From Trichormus variabilis 0441 (lineage in GTDB: Bacteria > Cyanobacteriota > Cyanobacteriia > Cyanobacteriales > Nostocaceae), in contig NZ_CP047242.1 of assembly GCF_009856605.1 (NCBI RefSeq), forward strand, positions 5,146,001-5,210,000: DNA of 64,000 nucleotides, given 5' to 3'. Below are positions 41,845-51,164 of the stretch, piece by piece. The notes beneath the pieces are model-generated. The model was not told the DNA's origin. It saw only the letters and a program-made list of their open reading frames with translations, and searched no databases. Made by a program: the position numbers and the translations under genes. Every line of letters begins with the position of its first letter. Positions within the stretch are counted from its first letter, which is position 1.

Positions 41845-43137
41845 ATGAAAATTATCGCCTACACTTACACTGACCCTCTACTAGAAACCTCTCCTGTGCA
41901 GATTAATTGGGAGTGGGAGGTGGAACGGGTGTATGCGGATTTAGGACAGCGCTCAGAATTGCAGCAATTATTTACTGATTGTCAAGCTGAATCTTGTGAT
42001 TATTTAATTGTGAGGCGTTTGGAAGAATTGGGGGATAATTTAGAGGAGGTAAGCGATCGCCTTAATCAGTTAGAAGCGATGAGTATAGGCATCATCGCTA
42101 TAGAACAAGCCTACAATTCAGAAACTTCTCATCTGCGGGCTGATTTGCTGAGATTGTTACAGGAAATTCAACGCCAACATCGTAGTCGTCGCATTCGTCA
42201 AGGACACGCCCGTAATCGTCTGGATGCTGCACCACCTCCCGGTAAAGCACCTTATGGCTATCGCAGAGGTAAAGATAAATATATTCTCGACCGCAGTACT
42301 TCCCCAGTCGTGAAGGATTTTTTTGATAACTTTTTACTCTATAGTTCTCTGCGTGGTGCAGTTCGTTATTTAGCTAAAAAATACGGCAAGAAAATCTCAG
42401 TCACCACTGGTAAGCGTTGGTTAACTAATCCTGTTTATCGTGGGGACACCGCTTATCAAAATCGGGAAATTATCTCTGATACTCATATTCCCATTATTTC
42501 TAGAGACGAAGCTGCCCAAGTTGACCGACTTCTACGCCGCAATAGCCGCTTACCTTCCCGCAGTGCTAGCGCCCCCCGTTCTCTAGCTGGGTTGGTTGTT
42601 TGTCAGCAGTGTCAGTCACACATGACAGTTACCCGTGTCACCCAACGCCATCAAGATAAAGAGTATCTTTATTTACGTCCCATCAAGTGTCCCCAAAGCC
42701 CCAAGTGTCGGGCTATTCCTTACCAAGAGATTTTGGCACAGACAATTACCAAGGTTTGCAGTGAATTACCTTTGGCGGTAGCAGGGATGAATTTTCCCCA
42801 ATTGGATAATGTTAAGAATAGTTTAAAAGCAGCGATCGCTCATCAACAAAATATACTGCAACAATTACCTAATCTGGTAGAAACTGGTATTTTAGACACA
42901 GAAACAGCCAAGTTAAGAACTTACAAACTCCGTACAGAAATTTCTACACTACAAGCAAAATTAGCAACCCTTCCTCCGGTAAATTTGCTATCTGTTGCTC
43001 AGGCAGTTTCTATACCTCAATTTTGGTTAGATTTATCAGAATCCGAGCGCAGATTTTACTTGCGAGAATTTATCCGGCAAATTGAAATTATTCGTCAAAA
43101 TCAACACTGGGATTTACAAGTAATTTTTATTTTTTAG
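41845..43137 (+). CDS. XisF-like large serine recombinase homologue, catalytic residues apparently lost
   Basis: 430 residues. The layout is that of large serine recombinases: N-terminal resolvase-like domain (about 1-105), recombinase domain (about 125-240, GKAPYGYRRGKDKY...TGKRWLTNPVYRGD), zinc-ribbon-like Cys pairs (VVCQQCQSHM and KCPQSPKC) and a C-terminal coiled coil. The catalytic N-terminal motif Y-x-R-x-S is replaced by AYTYTDP, and the second Arg region D-R-L-x-R appears as RRLEELGDN. This suggests an inert or repurposed protein related to the fdxN-element recombinase XisF. It has no att-like repeats beside it. The frame is intact, which argues for retained function. Confidence 0.75.
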   Translation: MKIIAYTYTDPLLETSPVQINWEWEVERVYADLGQRSELQQLFTDCQAESCDYLIVRRLEELGDNLEEVSDRLNQLEAMSIGIIAIEQAYNSETSHLRADLLRLLQEIQRQHRSRRIRQGHARNRLDAAPPPGKAPYGYRRGKDKYILDRSTSPVVKDFFDNFLLYSSLRGAVRYLAKKYGKKISVTTGKRWLTNPVYRGDTAYQNREIISDTHIPIISRDEAAQVDRLLRRNSRLPSRSASAPRSLAGLVVCQQCQSHMTVTRVTQRHQDKEYLYLRPIKCPQSPKCRAIPYQEILAQTITKVCSELPLAVAGMNFPQLDNVKNSLKAAIAHQQNILQQLPNLVETGILDTETAKLRTYKLRTEISTLQAKLATLPPVNLLSVAQAVSIPQFWLDLSESERRFYLREFIRQIEIIRQNQHWDLQVIFIF

Positions 43138-43420
43138 TCAGTCAACACTCAACACTCAAGAGTTTTTCTTTCCTATACCCTGACTCTAGTCACCATTTTT
43201 ACCAAAAGTTTGTATCATTTTAAAATGACAGAAATTATTAAATAAATTGAAGCAAAATTTAGGGAAATTTCCCAAAAAAATTATCGCTGCTCAGAGAAAA
43301 TTGAGCTAACCTGGGAATTTAGTATTTATTCAGTAAACAAGTTGTTACTGGGTGGCACATTAGAGATTCACTTTGATCTCTATGTAATCAAACCAACAAG
43401 TAAAATGATTATCATAGAAT
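43138..43420. other. Short AT-rich spacer
   Basis: Holds TCAACACTCAACACTCAA short repeats just after the XisF-like gene and otherwise no recognised feature. Confidence 0.4.
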
Positions 43421-45040
43421 ATGCAGGAAGGAAGCTTTATTTGGGGTCATCTGGAAAGACAGCACCGTGCAGTTGATAAATGGATTGATCGCTTATGGCT
43501 GGTAGTGTTGTTAATTGCAGCATTACTATTATTCAGCGTTAACTTAGGAGGATTACCCCTGCAAGATTGGGACGAGGGAACTATAGCCCAAATTGCTAGG
43601 GAAATAACACAAGAATCGGCCAATTCCATACGTTGGCTATATCCCACCCTCAGAGGGCAACCTTATCACGATACACCGCCTCTCATGCACATAGTGATTG
43701 CAGGGGCTTACCATTTAGGAGGTGTGAATGAATGGACGACACGCTTACCTGGGGCAATTTTAACTGCCTTATCAGTACCATTACTATATTGTCTTGGTAG
43801 AGAGATATTTCGTCAACGCTGGGCAGCGATTTATAGTGCCTTAATCTACTTAACAATGTTGCCAGTAGTCCGTTATGGGCGCTTGGCAATGTTAGAAGGG
43901 GCTGTGGTGAGTTTCTTGTTGGTGATGATGCTGTGTGTGTTGCGATCGCGTCGAGATTTACGTTACTGTCTCGGCATAGGTTTAAGTTTAGGATTAATTT
44001 GTCTCACCCAAGGACTATCCGGCTTTTTATTAGGTGCAGTCGTCCTTGTGTTTTTGTTTTGGGATACACCAAGACTACTTACCAGTTATTATCTATGGAT
44101 AGCGATCGCCATTGGAATTTTGCCTGTAGCTGGTTGGTATAGCGCTCAACTACTACACTATGGCAATGATTTTGTCCAGAATGGCTTACTTCTTCAATCC
44201 CTACAACAAGCGGGTATAGTTAACCACAAGAATGCTCAACCATCTTGGTTTTACATAGTTGAACTCCTCAAGTGGACTTGGCCTTGGTTAATCTTCTTAC
44301 CACAAACAACCAAGTTACTTTGGGAAAATCGCAATCTTAGCTGGGCAAGACTCATACTTGTATGGAGCATAGTTTATTTGCTACTCATTTCTCTCATGAG
44401 CGTGAAACTTGCTTGGTACATATTCCCCATTTACCCAAGCCTAGCCTTAGCTTTTGGCGCACAGTTAGCAGAAATAGAAAACTTACCTTTATTATCATCC
44501 TATCCCCGCGCTTGGGTCGCTGGTTTGTCAATCTTAGCCGTGGTAGCTTCAGCTGCTAGCATTCACTTTAGTTGGGGAATAGCTGCCAAAACTGACTTAC
44601 AGCTAATTTTTGCCGCAGTCGCTTTGACGATGATTATGGGAGCGATTTTAGCAGAACGAGGCGACGGACAATTTCTCAAAATATTGTTTTGGGGTAGTTA
44701 TATTTCCCTGCTGCTGTTGATGAAATCTAACTACTGGGTTTGGGAATTATGGCAAGCTTACCCAGTAAAACCTGTAGCGGCAATGATAGAGAAAGTAAAT
44801 CCAGCTGCAAAAAAGATTTATACATCTTTTCCCTATCATCGCCCATCATTGGATTTTTATAGCGATCGCCATATTATTCCCGCCTCTGCCGAAGAACTAA
44901 AACATCATTGGCACTACGACAGACAACCATATCTACTCATCAGTTCATCAGATTTCCAACGCCTGCAATTAGACTCCGTTCAGATACTCGATAAAACTGA
45001 AGGCTGGCAATTAATTACCAAAGAAACCAATCGATTGTAA
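43421..45040 (+). CDS. Glycosyltransferase family 39-like membrane protein (ArnT/PMT fold)
   Basis: 539 residues with about 11-12 membrane helices. The first periplasmic loop carries the catalytic-type acidic pair Asp51-Glu52 in LQDWDEGTIAQIARE, and then YHDTPPLMHIVIAGAYHLGGVNEWTTRLPGAI, as in ArnT/dolichyl-phosphate-mannose transferase-like enzymes. These transfer a sugar from a polyprenyl phosphate carrier to lipid or protein. Acceptor unknown. The C-terminal 90 residues (DRHIIPASAEELKHHW) are soluble and extracytoplasmic. GGAAG precedes the coding start only weakly. Confidence 0.87.
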   Translation: MQEGSFIWGHLERQHRAVDKWIDRLWLVVLLIAALLLFSVNLGGLPLQDWDEGTIAQIAREITQESANSIRWLYPTLRGQPYHDTPPLMHIVIAGAYHLGGVNEWTTRLPGAILTALSVPLLYCLGREIFRQRWAAIYSALIYLTMLPVVRYGRLAMLEGAVVSFLLVMMLCVLRSRRDLRYCLGIGLSLGLICLTQGLSGFLLGAVVLVFLFWDTPRLLTSYYLWIAIAIGILPVAGWYSAQLLHYGNDFVQNGLLLQSLQQAGIVNHKNAQPSWFYIVELLKWTWPWLIFLPQTTKLLWENRNLSWARLILVWSIVYLLLISLMSVKLAWYIFPIYPSLALAFGAQLAEIENLPLLSSYPRAWVAGLSILAVVASAASIHFSWGIAAKTDLQLIFAAVALTMIMGAILAERGDGQFLKILFWGSYISLLLLMKSNYWVWELWQAYPVKPVAAMIEKVNPAAKKIYTSFPYHRPSLDFYSDRHIIPASAEELKHHWHYDRQPYLLISSSDFQRLQLDSVQILDKTEGWQLITKETNRL

Positions 45041-45068
45041 AAAAAGTGCTAAGTGATGTTAGAGTTAA

Positions 45069-45162
45069 GGACTTCCAGGTAAAAAAATATGCAAAATGTA
45101 GTGTGCGTCAGTGCGATAGAACCTAAATATAATCATAAATTATTCATACTGACGCACCCTAC
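45069..45162 (+). repeat. Dispersed repeat family 1, copy D (uninterrupted)
   Basis: The most compact copy. GGACTTCCAGGTAAAAAAAT leads into an inverted pair GTAGTGTGCGTCAGT (45098-45112) and ACTGACGCACCCTAC (45148-45162), matching at 14 of 15 positions around a 35-base AT-rich centre. It defines the family as hairpin-forming. Confidence 0.8.
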
Positions 45163-45216
45163 CAAACTTATTTCTCCCTGCCCTTTGCCCCCTGCTGCCC
45201 TGCCTCTTAAAAGTCC

Positions 45217-45582
45217 CTACTTAACCTCCTCAGTTCCTGGCAGTAATTGCTGATTATAATTTGTCTCTTGTTGAGTGATAGTCATCATCCCCAAGAAAAT
45301 AGCACTTCCCACAGCTAAAGCTACCAAAGGACGCTTAAAAAGGATAAAATCTCTTATAATTCTAGCTATGGGACTACTTTGACGACGTAGAGCGGAACAG
45401 ATCATGATCTGATTTAGCGTGAAGGGGTCACGAACATAATGGCCGCTTTGACAGACCACGACTCGTTCCTGACAATGCGGACAAGTAAATAAACCTATAT
45501 AACTTTTGATTGGTTTTGCCTTAGCGTATCTTTGGCAAATTGGGCAAGTAACGTAATGATTATCAAAGGTGTGTGTATTCAT
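45217..45582 (-). CDS. Small zinc-ribbon membrane protein
   Basis: 121 residues. Two Cys-x-x-Cys pairs near the N-terminus (VTCPICQRY and FTCPHCQERV), with a third Cys in VVCQSGHY, look like a zinc ribbon. A hydrophobic segment near residues 83-102 (PLVALAVGSAIFLGMMTI) would anchor the protein. Function unknown. It converges on the glycosyltransferase gene. Confidence 0.7.
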   Translation of the reverse strand: MNTHTFDNHYVTCPICQRYAKAKPIKSYIGLFTCPHCQERVVVCQSGHYVRDPFTLNQIMICSALRRQSSPIARIIRDFILFKRPLVALAVGSAIFLGMMTITQQETNYNQQLLPGTEEVK

Positions 45583-46327
45583 CTACCTCGTCCGCTAGTC
45601 CATTTACTCGCTATATTAAGAATACCCATATTAAGTTCCCCAGCAATACTTAGTAGACACGCCAGTGTAGTATAAAAGTATCCTTTAACCACTCACACGG
45701 TTGTATTTCTACTAAGGACGACTTAATGGTTGCAACACGAGTATAGCTAGATTTAAGGAAATATGTCTCTTGTTTTTTGCTGATTTGTCACTCGTCTACT
45801 CAGTGCGTACATATCATACTCTTGCGTTTAAGAAAGAGGATTACCATCTGGAAAATAGGGGTCAGGGTAAATCCCATAGAAGCCAGGGGAGAGAGAATAA
45901 GAAGGATAAATGTCCAACGTCTATCATCATTCCGTCCTTAGGTTCTCTATCAAATGACCGTCTAGCTTGAAAAAGTTGTGTGAGTCAAACGTGGCTTAAG
46001 CCCATACTGAGTCCTATTAACGGTAGCGAAGCATTTAGTCCCTGCTAAGTAAAAATCTCTAAACCTGTAACCCCTCTTTCGTCTTGGATTTGTGTACGCA
46101 CTACATGACAGCTACTTACACTTTGTAATTTGCCATTGTTACTTTCTGATCCATCTTTTCTCATTTAACCATTATCTCTAGAAAAATATGGTTTAGCAAA
46201 ATTTTTTTTAGCTACAGATTGTAAATTTGGTAAACCAAATTTACTTGTCTGGTTGATAAATAATGACTGACAATAAGAAATAGCAAATAAAAATTTACAT
46301 TTTTTCTTACATTTACCTCGCCTTTCA
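45583..46327. other. 745-bp spacer upstream of the ClC gene
   Basis: No gene is supported; a 66-codon plus-strand frame at 45770 has no ribosome site and mixed composition. A 24-bp near-perfect palindrome (GTAAATTTGGT, AA, ACCAAATTTAC; 46221-46244) lies about 85 bp before the ClC start and could be an operator. Confidence 0.45.
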
Positions 46328-48235
46328 ATGACTCTACTGCCTCCCACTGAGCTGAGGAAGGTAACAGAACCATCTGCTTTTCCTACACCTTCCGCCCAAG
46401 TCACACATCTCATTAACCGATTTCAACTTTCCCCAGAAACTATCGTGTTGTTTTTAGCCGTACTCATCGGCGGTGGCACCGGTATGGGGGTGGTAACTTT
46501 TCACTATTTGATTGAGCTGATTCACCACCTGATGCTAGAAAATCTGATGGGTGCAATAGGTGTTTGGGGCGCTTGGACATTAGCTCTTGTCCCCATTTTA
46601 GGAGGGCTAATAGTTGGATTAATGCGCTGGCGCACACAAGACTTTGGCCCTGGATTGTCCTCACTCATTGCCGCTTCTGAGGGTAGCGAAATCAAAGGAC
46701 AATTGCGTCCTGTCACGAAAATGTTAGCGGCTGCCGTTTCCTTGGGGAGTGGTGCTTCTTTGGGCCCAGAGGGCCCAAGTGTGGAAATTGGCGCTAATTT
46801 CGGAATGCTGTTGTCCTTAATATTACAAGTCTCACAAGAACGTCAGCGTTTACTTTTAGGTGCTGGTGCGGCAGCTGGCTTGGCAGCCGGATTTAATGCG
46901 CCAATTGCTGGGGTATTTTTTGCCTTAGAAGTAGTCATGGGGGCTACATCTTTTGCCACTTCCGCCGTGAGTGTAGTGCTGTTGGCGGCGGTCGTAGCAG
47001 CTTTAATTGCACAAATTGGTTTAGGGGCGCAACCTGCCTTTGCTTTACCAGTTTACCAAGTCCGTAGCCCTTTGGAACTGCCTCTTTATCTGGGGTTGGG
47101 GTTGGGTGCTAGTTTGGTTTCTGTAGCTTATAAACAATCTATTAATTGGGGAAAAGCTTGTTTTGTCGGTTCGATTCCTGGGTTTCAATTTTTAGGTAAA
47201 ATTCCTCAGCCAATTCACCCTATCATTGGGGGTTTCATGATCGGCATAGTAGCTTTAAAGTTCCCGCAAATTTTGGGCATCGGTTATGGCACAGTACAAG
47301 CGATGCTGCAAGATGTCAAATTTTCTCTGGATTTGTTATTGATATTATTGGTTTTAAAGTTGCTGATGACAGCCATTAGTGCGGGTAGTGGTTTTGTTGG
47401 CGGTTTGTTTGCGCCGGCGATGTTTTTAGGTGCTTCATTGGGTTCAGCTTATGCTAAGGTTCTCACCCTTATAGCGCCAGGAATTGGCGAATATATGGCA
47501 GCACCTCCGGCTTACGCAATGGTGGGTATGGCTGCTGTTTTAGCTGGAAGTGTGAGAGCACCATTAACCTCAATTTTAATGTTATTTGAACTTACCCGTG
47601 ATTACCGAATTGTTTTACCTTTAATGGCGGCTGTGGGCTTAAGTGTATGGCTAGTAGAAAGGATTAAACCCAATACTAATTCTCATACTAATTTACAGCA
47701 AATTGGTCTTTCAATTCCGAAAGACCAAAAAGTAGAAATTTTGCAGCAAATTTTAGTAGAGGATGCTATGCTTGCTTGCCCAAAAAAGCTACCTGCAACT
47801 TTGGGCATTTTAGAAGCTGCTAGGGAAATGATCAGCGATCGCACACGCAGCGCTCTAGTTATTGATGACGCAGAACAACTAGTTGGGATTATCTCCCTAG
47901 AAGACCTCAACCGTACCCTTTCTCTATGGCAAAATTACCCGAATTCTGCAAGTGAAATCCAAAGTAATTTAACCAATCAAAGCATCATCGATATCTGTAC
48001 AAAAGAGATCCTCTATGCTTGGCGTGATGAACCTTTGTCTGAGGCTTTAGACCGCATGGAGGTTAGAGGTTTACATCAGTTACCTGTGGTAGCACGAGAT
48101 AACCATGACCATATTCTAGGGTTGCTAGATAAGGAGCAAATCGCATTAACGTGTAACTTGGCAGTCACACGCCAGACACTTTACCGTTTGGTTAGTAGTC
48201 ACCAGTCATTGGTCAGTGAAAAAATCAACAACTGA
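46328..48235 (+). CDS. ClC-type chloride channel/transporter with CBS domains
   Basis: 635 residues. The transmembrane ClC part (about 35-440) has GSGASLGPEGPSVEIG with the gating glutamate at residue 148 (GPEGP in place of the usual GREGP), AAGFNAPIAGVFFALE and GSGFVGGLFAPAMFLGASLG. Two CBS motifs follow (about 485-545 VEDAMLACPKKLPATLG, and 565-620 IDICTKEILYAWRDEPLSEAL), which bind adenine nucleotides. A retained gating glutamate is compatible with either a Cl-/H+ exchanger or a channel. The stop codon lies inside a CAACTGA tandem repeat. Confidence 0.92.
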   Translation: MTLLPPTELRKVTEPSAFPTPSAQVTHLINRFQLSPETIVLFLAVLIGGGTGMGVVTFHYLIELIHHLMLENLMGAIGVWGAWTLALVPILGGLIVGLMRWRTQDFGPGLSSLIAASEGSEIKGQLRPVTKMLAAAVSLGSGASLGPEGPSVEIGANFGMLLSLILQVSQERQRLLLGAGAAAGLAAGFNAPIAGVFFALEVVMGATSFATSAVSVVLLAAVVAALIAQIGLGAQPAFALPVYQVRSPLELPLYLGLGLGASLVSVAYKQSINWGKACFVGSIPGFQFLGKIPQPIHPIIGGFMIGIVALKFPQILGIGYGTVQAMLQDVKFSLDLLLILLVLKLLMTAISAGSGFVGGLFAPAMFLGASLGSAYAKVLTLIAPGIGEYMAAPPAYAMVGMAAVLAGSVRAPLTSILMLFELTRDYRIVLPLMAAVGLSVWLVERIKPNTNSHTNLQQIGLSIPKDQKVEILQQILVEDAMLACPKKLPATLGILEAAREMISDRTRSALVIDDAEQLVGIISLEDLNRTLSLWQNYPNSASEIQSNLTNQSIIDICTKEILYAWRDEPLSEALDRMEVRGLHQLPVVARDNHDHILGLLDKEQIALTCNLAVTRQTLYRLVSSHQSLVSEKINN

Positions 48236-48249
48236 CAACTGACAACTGA
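48229..48249 (+). repeat. Heptanucleotide tandem repeat (STRR), CAACTGA x3
   Basis: Three exact 7-mers. The first supplies the TGA stop of the ClC gene at 48233-48235. Confidence 0.85.
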
Positions 48250-48263
48250 CAACTAACTATTAA

Positions 48264-48677
48264 TTATGCTGTAGCTTCTGCGATTTCCAGGATTTCTCTT
48301 TCTTCGCCATCTACTTGTCTAAGACGGATGTGCTTTTTCCCTAAAGTGATGACAAACTCATCTCCTGGCTTGAGGTTCATCTGTTTTGTATAAGCTGAAC
48401 CAATCAACAAGTTGCCATTCGATTGCACACTAATTCTATAACTAGCACTCCGTCCACCACGTCCGTTGGCATTAGGAGCGCTATCTAACTGAATGCCTTC
48501 CGCATCAATTAGGGCGTTCAAGAATTTCATCATATTGACACGCTCTATACCATTTTTGGTAACGGTATAGTAGCCACACTGTTTAGCTTTTTCTTCTTTG
48601 CTTAGGTTCTCTAGCTCTTTGACTTTTTTGAGCAGTTCTTCACCGACTAGGGGTTCTATTTTTTTCTGTTTAGGCAT
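48264..48677 (-). CDS. cyAbrB family transcriptional regulator
   Basis: 137 residues from the ATG at 48677. The N-terminal half has the cyanobacteria-specific block LLKKVKELENLSKEEKAKQCGYYTVTKNG. The C-terminal AbrB-like DNA-binding part has ASYRISVQSNGNLLIGSAYTKQMNLKPGDEFVITLGKKHIRL. In Anabaena such proteins (CalA, CalB) bind promoters of hydrogenase, superoxide dismutase and heterocyst genes; in Synechocystis they link carbon and nitrogen control. Which clade this copy belongs to is not certain; VNMMKFLNALIDAEGIQLD suggests the cyAbrB1 group. Confidence 0.88.
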   Translation of the reverse strand: MPKQKKIEPLVGEELLKKVKELENLSKEEKAKQCGYYTVTKNGIERVNMMKFLNALIDAEGIQLDSAPNANGRGGRSASYRISVQSNGNLLIGSAYTKQMNLKPGDEFVITLGKKHIRLRQVDGEEREILEIAEATA

Positions 48678-49052
48678 CAACTTAGGTCAAAAATCAGGGG
48701 TTTAAGTAGTTGAATCGATTTTATTTTAGCTGACGTTGAGCTAATAGGAACAATATCCTTTAGTTTTTATCTCAGCCTAGCCAAGTATATTACACTCATA
48801 AGCAAAATTGTTGCACAATTACCAATATTTGCAAGACAATTTAATTTTGATAATCGGGATAACTATATATAGTTAATCAATCACTGCTAAACTATATTTA
48901 TTTAAGTTTTCTAAAGTCGAGTAAAAAGTTGTCTCCTTAGTCGGCTTGATTGTTAAGGAGAAAAATGATAAGTAAAACTGATCCTTAGTCATTAGTCATT
49001 GGTCATTGGCGATGAAAAAACAACTGACAACTGACAACTGACAACTAACAAA
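48678..49052. other. AT-rich spacer between divergent regulators
   Basis: Contains promoter-like AT-rich sequence, TTAGTCATTGGTCATTGG short repeats (48987-49008) and a CAACTGA repeat at 49021-49041. No gene or strong hairpin. Confidence 0.45.
49021..49041 (+). repeat. Heptanucleotide tandem repeat (STRR), CAACTGA x3
   Basis: Three exact 7-mers ending 11 bp before the Rrf2-family ATG. Confidence 0.85.
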
Positions 49053-49496
49053 ATGAAACTAACAACCAGAGGACACTATAGTGTAAAGGCTTTGCTGGAC
49101 TTGAGTTTGCAACCTAGCTATGGCCCTGCATCTGTGAAAGCGATCGCTAAACGTCAAGATATCCCAGCTCCATACCTGGAAAAATTACTAATAGAAATGC
49201 GTCGTGCTGGCTTAGTCAAATCAATTCGAGGTAGCATTGGTGGCTATCAACTAGCACGAGAACCAGCAAAAATATCCATAGGACAAATTTTAGAGGCAGT
49301 TGATGAAACTATCACTAATTTACCCCGCCATACTCCGACCCCAGCACAAACAGAAGATTGGGTAACATTTAGCCTTTGGCAAAGACTCAACCAAAAACTA
49401 AAAGAGGCTTTATACAGTATTACTTTGGCAGATTTGTATTACGATGCTCGTAGCTGGCAAGCTTCTCTTGGAGAAGAAGCAAATTTTGTGGTTTAA
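49053..49496 (+). CDS. Rrf2 family transcriptional regulator lacking the Fe-S cysteines
   Basis: 147 residues. The winged helix-turn-helix typical of Rrf2 proteins is clear: MKLTTRGHYSVKALLDLSL, IAKRQDIPAPYLEKLLIEMRRAGLVKSIRG and GGYQLAREPAKISIGQILEAVD. The protein contains no cysteine at all, so it cannot bind the [Fe-S] cluster used by IscR, NsrR or RsrR. It would sense another signal, as CymR does through a partner protein. It may be co-transcribed with cobD, whose start is 36 bp after the stop. Confidence 0.88.
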   Translation: MKLTTRGHYSVKALLDLSLQPSYGPASVKAIAKRQDIPAPYLEKLLIEMRRAGLVKSIRGSIGGYQLAREPAKISIGQILEAVDETITNLPRHTPTPAQTEDWVTFSLWQRLNQKLKEALYSITLADLYYDARSWQASLGEEANFVV

Positions 49497-49532
49497 CAAT
49501 CGTCAGTTGTCGGTTGACATTTGCTTTCATTC

Positions 49533-50495
49533 ATGACCAACAACATCTATGTCTTAATCGTTGCTGTAATTTTAGATTATTTAATAGGTGATCCTTGGGG
49601 TTGGCCTCATCCGGTGCAAATTATGGGATGGGTAATTTCGTGGTTGAGCAAAATTTTTCTGCAACTGTGTCAAAAATCTCTAACACAACGCCTAGCTGGG
49701 ATTGTTCTCGCAATAATTTTGATTGTTGGTAGCGGTGGGGTTGGTTGGTTAATCGTGCAAATGACGAGATGGCTAAATCCTGTTTTGGCGATCGCACTAG
49801 AAAGTATCATGTTAGCTAGTTGTTTTGCTTTAAAAAGTCTAGGCAAAGCAGCTATTGATGTTTTACGACCTTTAAAAGCAGGGGATTTAACACTAGCTCG
49901 GCGGATTTTGAGTAATTATGTTGGTCGAGATACAGACAACCTACCAGAATCAGAAATCCTCCGAGCAGTTTTAGAAACAGTTACAGAGAATGCTACAGAT
50001 GGGGTGATGGCTCCATTGTTTTACGCTATTGTCGGTATCTGCATTCCCCATGTGGGGCCAGTTCCTCTGGCTTTGGCATATAAAGCCAGCAGCACCCTCG
50101 ATTCGATGGTGGGTTACAAAGAAGCACCATATACATATTTAGGATGGTTCAGCGCGCGACTAGAAGATTACTTAACTTGGGTACCTTGTCGCTTGACAGT
50201 GATAACTTTAGGATTATTATCAGGGAAGCCTGGGGATGTGTGGCGAATTTGCCGCCGTGATGCAATTAATGATCCTAGTCCCAACTCAGGGTGGAGTGAA
50301 TGCGCCTATGCAGCCATTTTGGGTGTGCAGATGGGGGGAACAAATTGGTATCGTGGAATAGCCAAGCAAAAACCGCTTTTAGGAGATCCCACTTCTCCCA
50401 TCAACCCCCAACACATTCAAACAGCTTTGCAACTAACTAGATATAGCTTTTTGCTCTGGCTAGGTGTGGCGATCGCTATACTCCTGATACGCTAA
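49533..50495 (+). CDS. cobD: Cobalamin biosynthesis protein CobD/CbiB
   Basis: 320 residues from the ATG at 49533; an upstream TTG at 49521 is less likely. A membrane protein that attaches aminopropanol (or its phosphate) to adenosylcobyric acid to give adenosylcobinamide. Signature segments are DYLIGDPWGWPHPVQIMGW, GRDTDNLPESEILRAVLETVTENATDGVMAPLFYA and AYKASSTLDSMVGYK, followed by RDAINDPSPNSGWSE. About five membrane segments. Cyanobacteria make pseudocobalamin, so the product may be used for that. Confidence 0.93.
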   Translation: MTNNIYVLIVAVILDYLIGDPWGWPHPVQIMGWVISWLSKIFLQLCQKSLTQRLAGIVLAIILIVGSGGVGWLIVQMTRWLNPVLAIALESIMLASCFALKSLGKAAIDVLRPLKAGDLTLARRILSNYVGRDTDNLPESEILRAVLETVTENATDGVMAPLFYAIVGICIPHVGPVPLALAYKASSTLDSMVGYKEAPYTYLGWFSARLEDYLTWVPCRLTVITLGLLSGKPGDVWRICRRDAINDPSPNSGWSECAYAAILGVQMGGTNWYRGIAKQKPLLGDPTSPINPQHIQTALQLTRYSFLLWLGVAIAILLIR

Positions 50496-50621
50496 AGGTA
50501 TGCGGGAGAAGAAGTAGGGGAAGCAAAAGGAAAACTTGCTCAAACATTTTCCCCCTTTCCCCCTACCTCAACTCCTAACTTCCCCCACTCCCTATTAACT
50601 CATTCCCAGGGGTATCGTTCT

Positions 50622-51164
50622 ATGGCTACGCCTGTCAAAGTGGTTGAAATTCTTTCCGCCGAAGACCTCCGCCGTACTTTAACGCGATTGGCATCTCAAA
50701 TTGTTGAAAGAACACGGGATTTATCTCAATTAGTCCTACTAGGTATTTACACTAGGGGCGTGCCACTAGCGGAACTACTAGCACGTCAAATTGAAACCCT
50801 AGAAGGTATTAATGTCGGTGTAGGAGCTTTAGACATTACCTTCTATCGGGACGACCTTGACCAAATTGGTTTACGAACGCCAGCTAAAACCAGCATTACG
50901 CTCGACTTGACTGGAAAAACAGTTGTTTTGGTAGATGATGTCATCTTTAAAGGACGGACAATTCGTGCAGCTTTAAATGCCGTTAACGAGTACGGTAGGC
51001 CAGAAGTAATTCGTCTAGCGGTGTTGGTTGACAGGGGTCATAGGGAAGTCCCCATCCATCCAGATTTTGTTGGTAAGCAGTTACCCACAGCGAAAGAAGA
51101 AGTGGTCAAAGTTTATTTACAAGATTGGGATGGCAGAGATGCGGTGGAATTAGTTGGTTATTAA
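50622..51164 (+). CDS. pyrR: Bifunctional pyr operon regulator/uracil phosphoribosyltransferase
   Basis: 180 residues. The PRPP loop [18 protein letters not shown], the N-terminal [21 protein letters not shown] and TFYRDDL are typical of PyrR. In Bacillus it binds pyr mRNA to promote attenuation when UMP is high; in cyanobacteria the RNA-binding role is not established, and it may work mainly as a second uracil PRTase beside upp at 31912. Confidence 0.92.
   Translation: MATPVKVVEILSAEDLRRTLTRLASQIVERTRDLSQLVLLGIYTRGVPLAELLARQIETLEGINVGVGALDITFYRDDLDQIGLRTPAKTSITLDLTGKTVVLVDDVIFKGRTIRAALNAVNEYGRPEVIRLAVLVDRGHREVPIHPDFVGKQLPTAKEEVVKVYLQDWDGRDAVELVGY

Noticed and set aside
45770..45970. 66-codon frame upstream of the ClC gene
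   Set aside because: No ribosome site, no recognisable fold, charged low-complexity middle.
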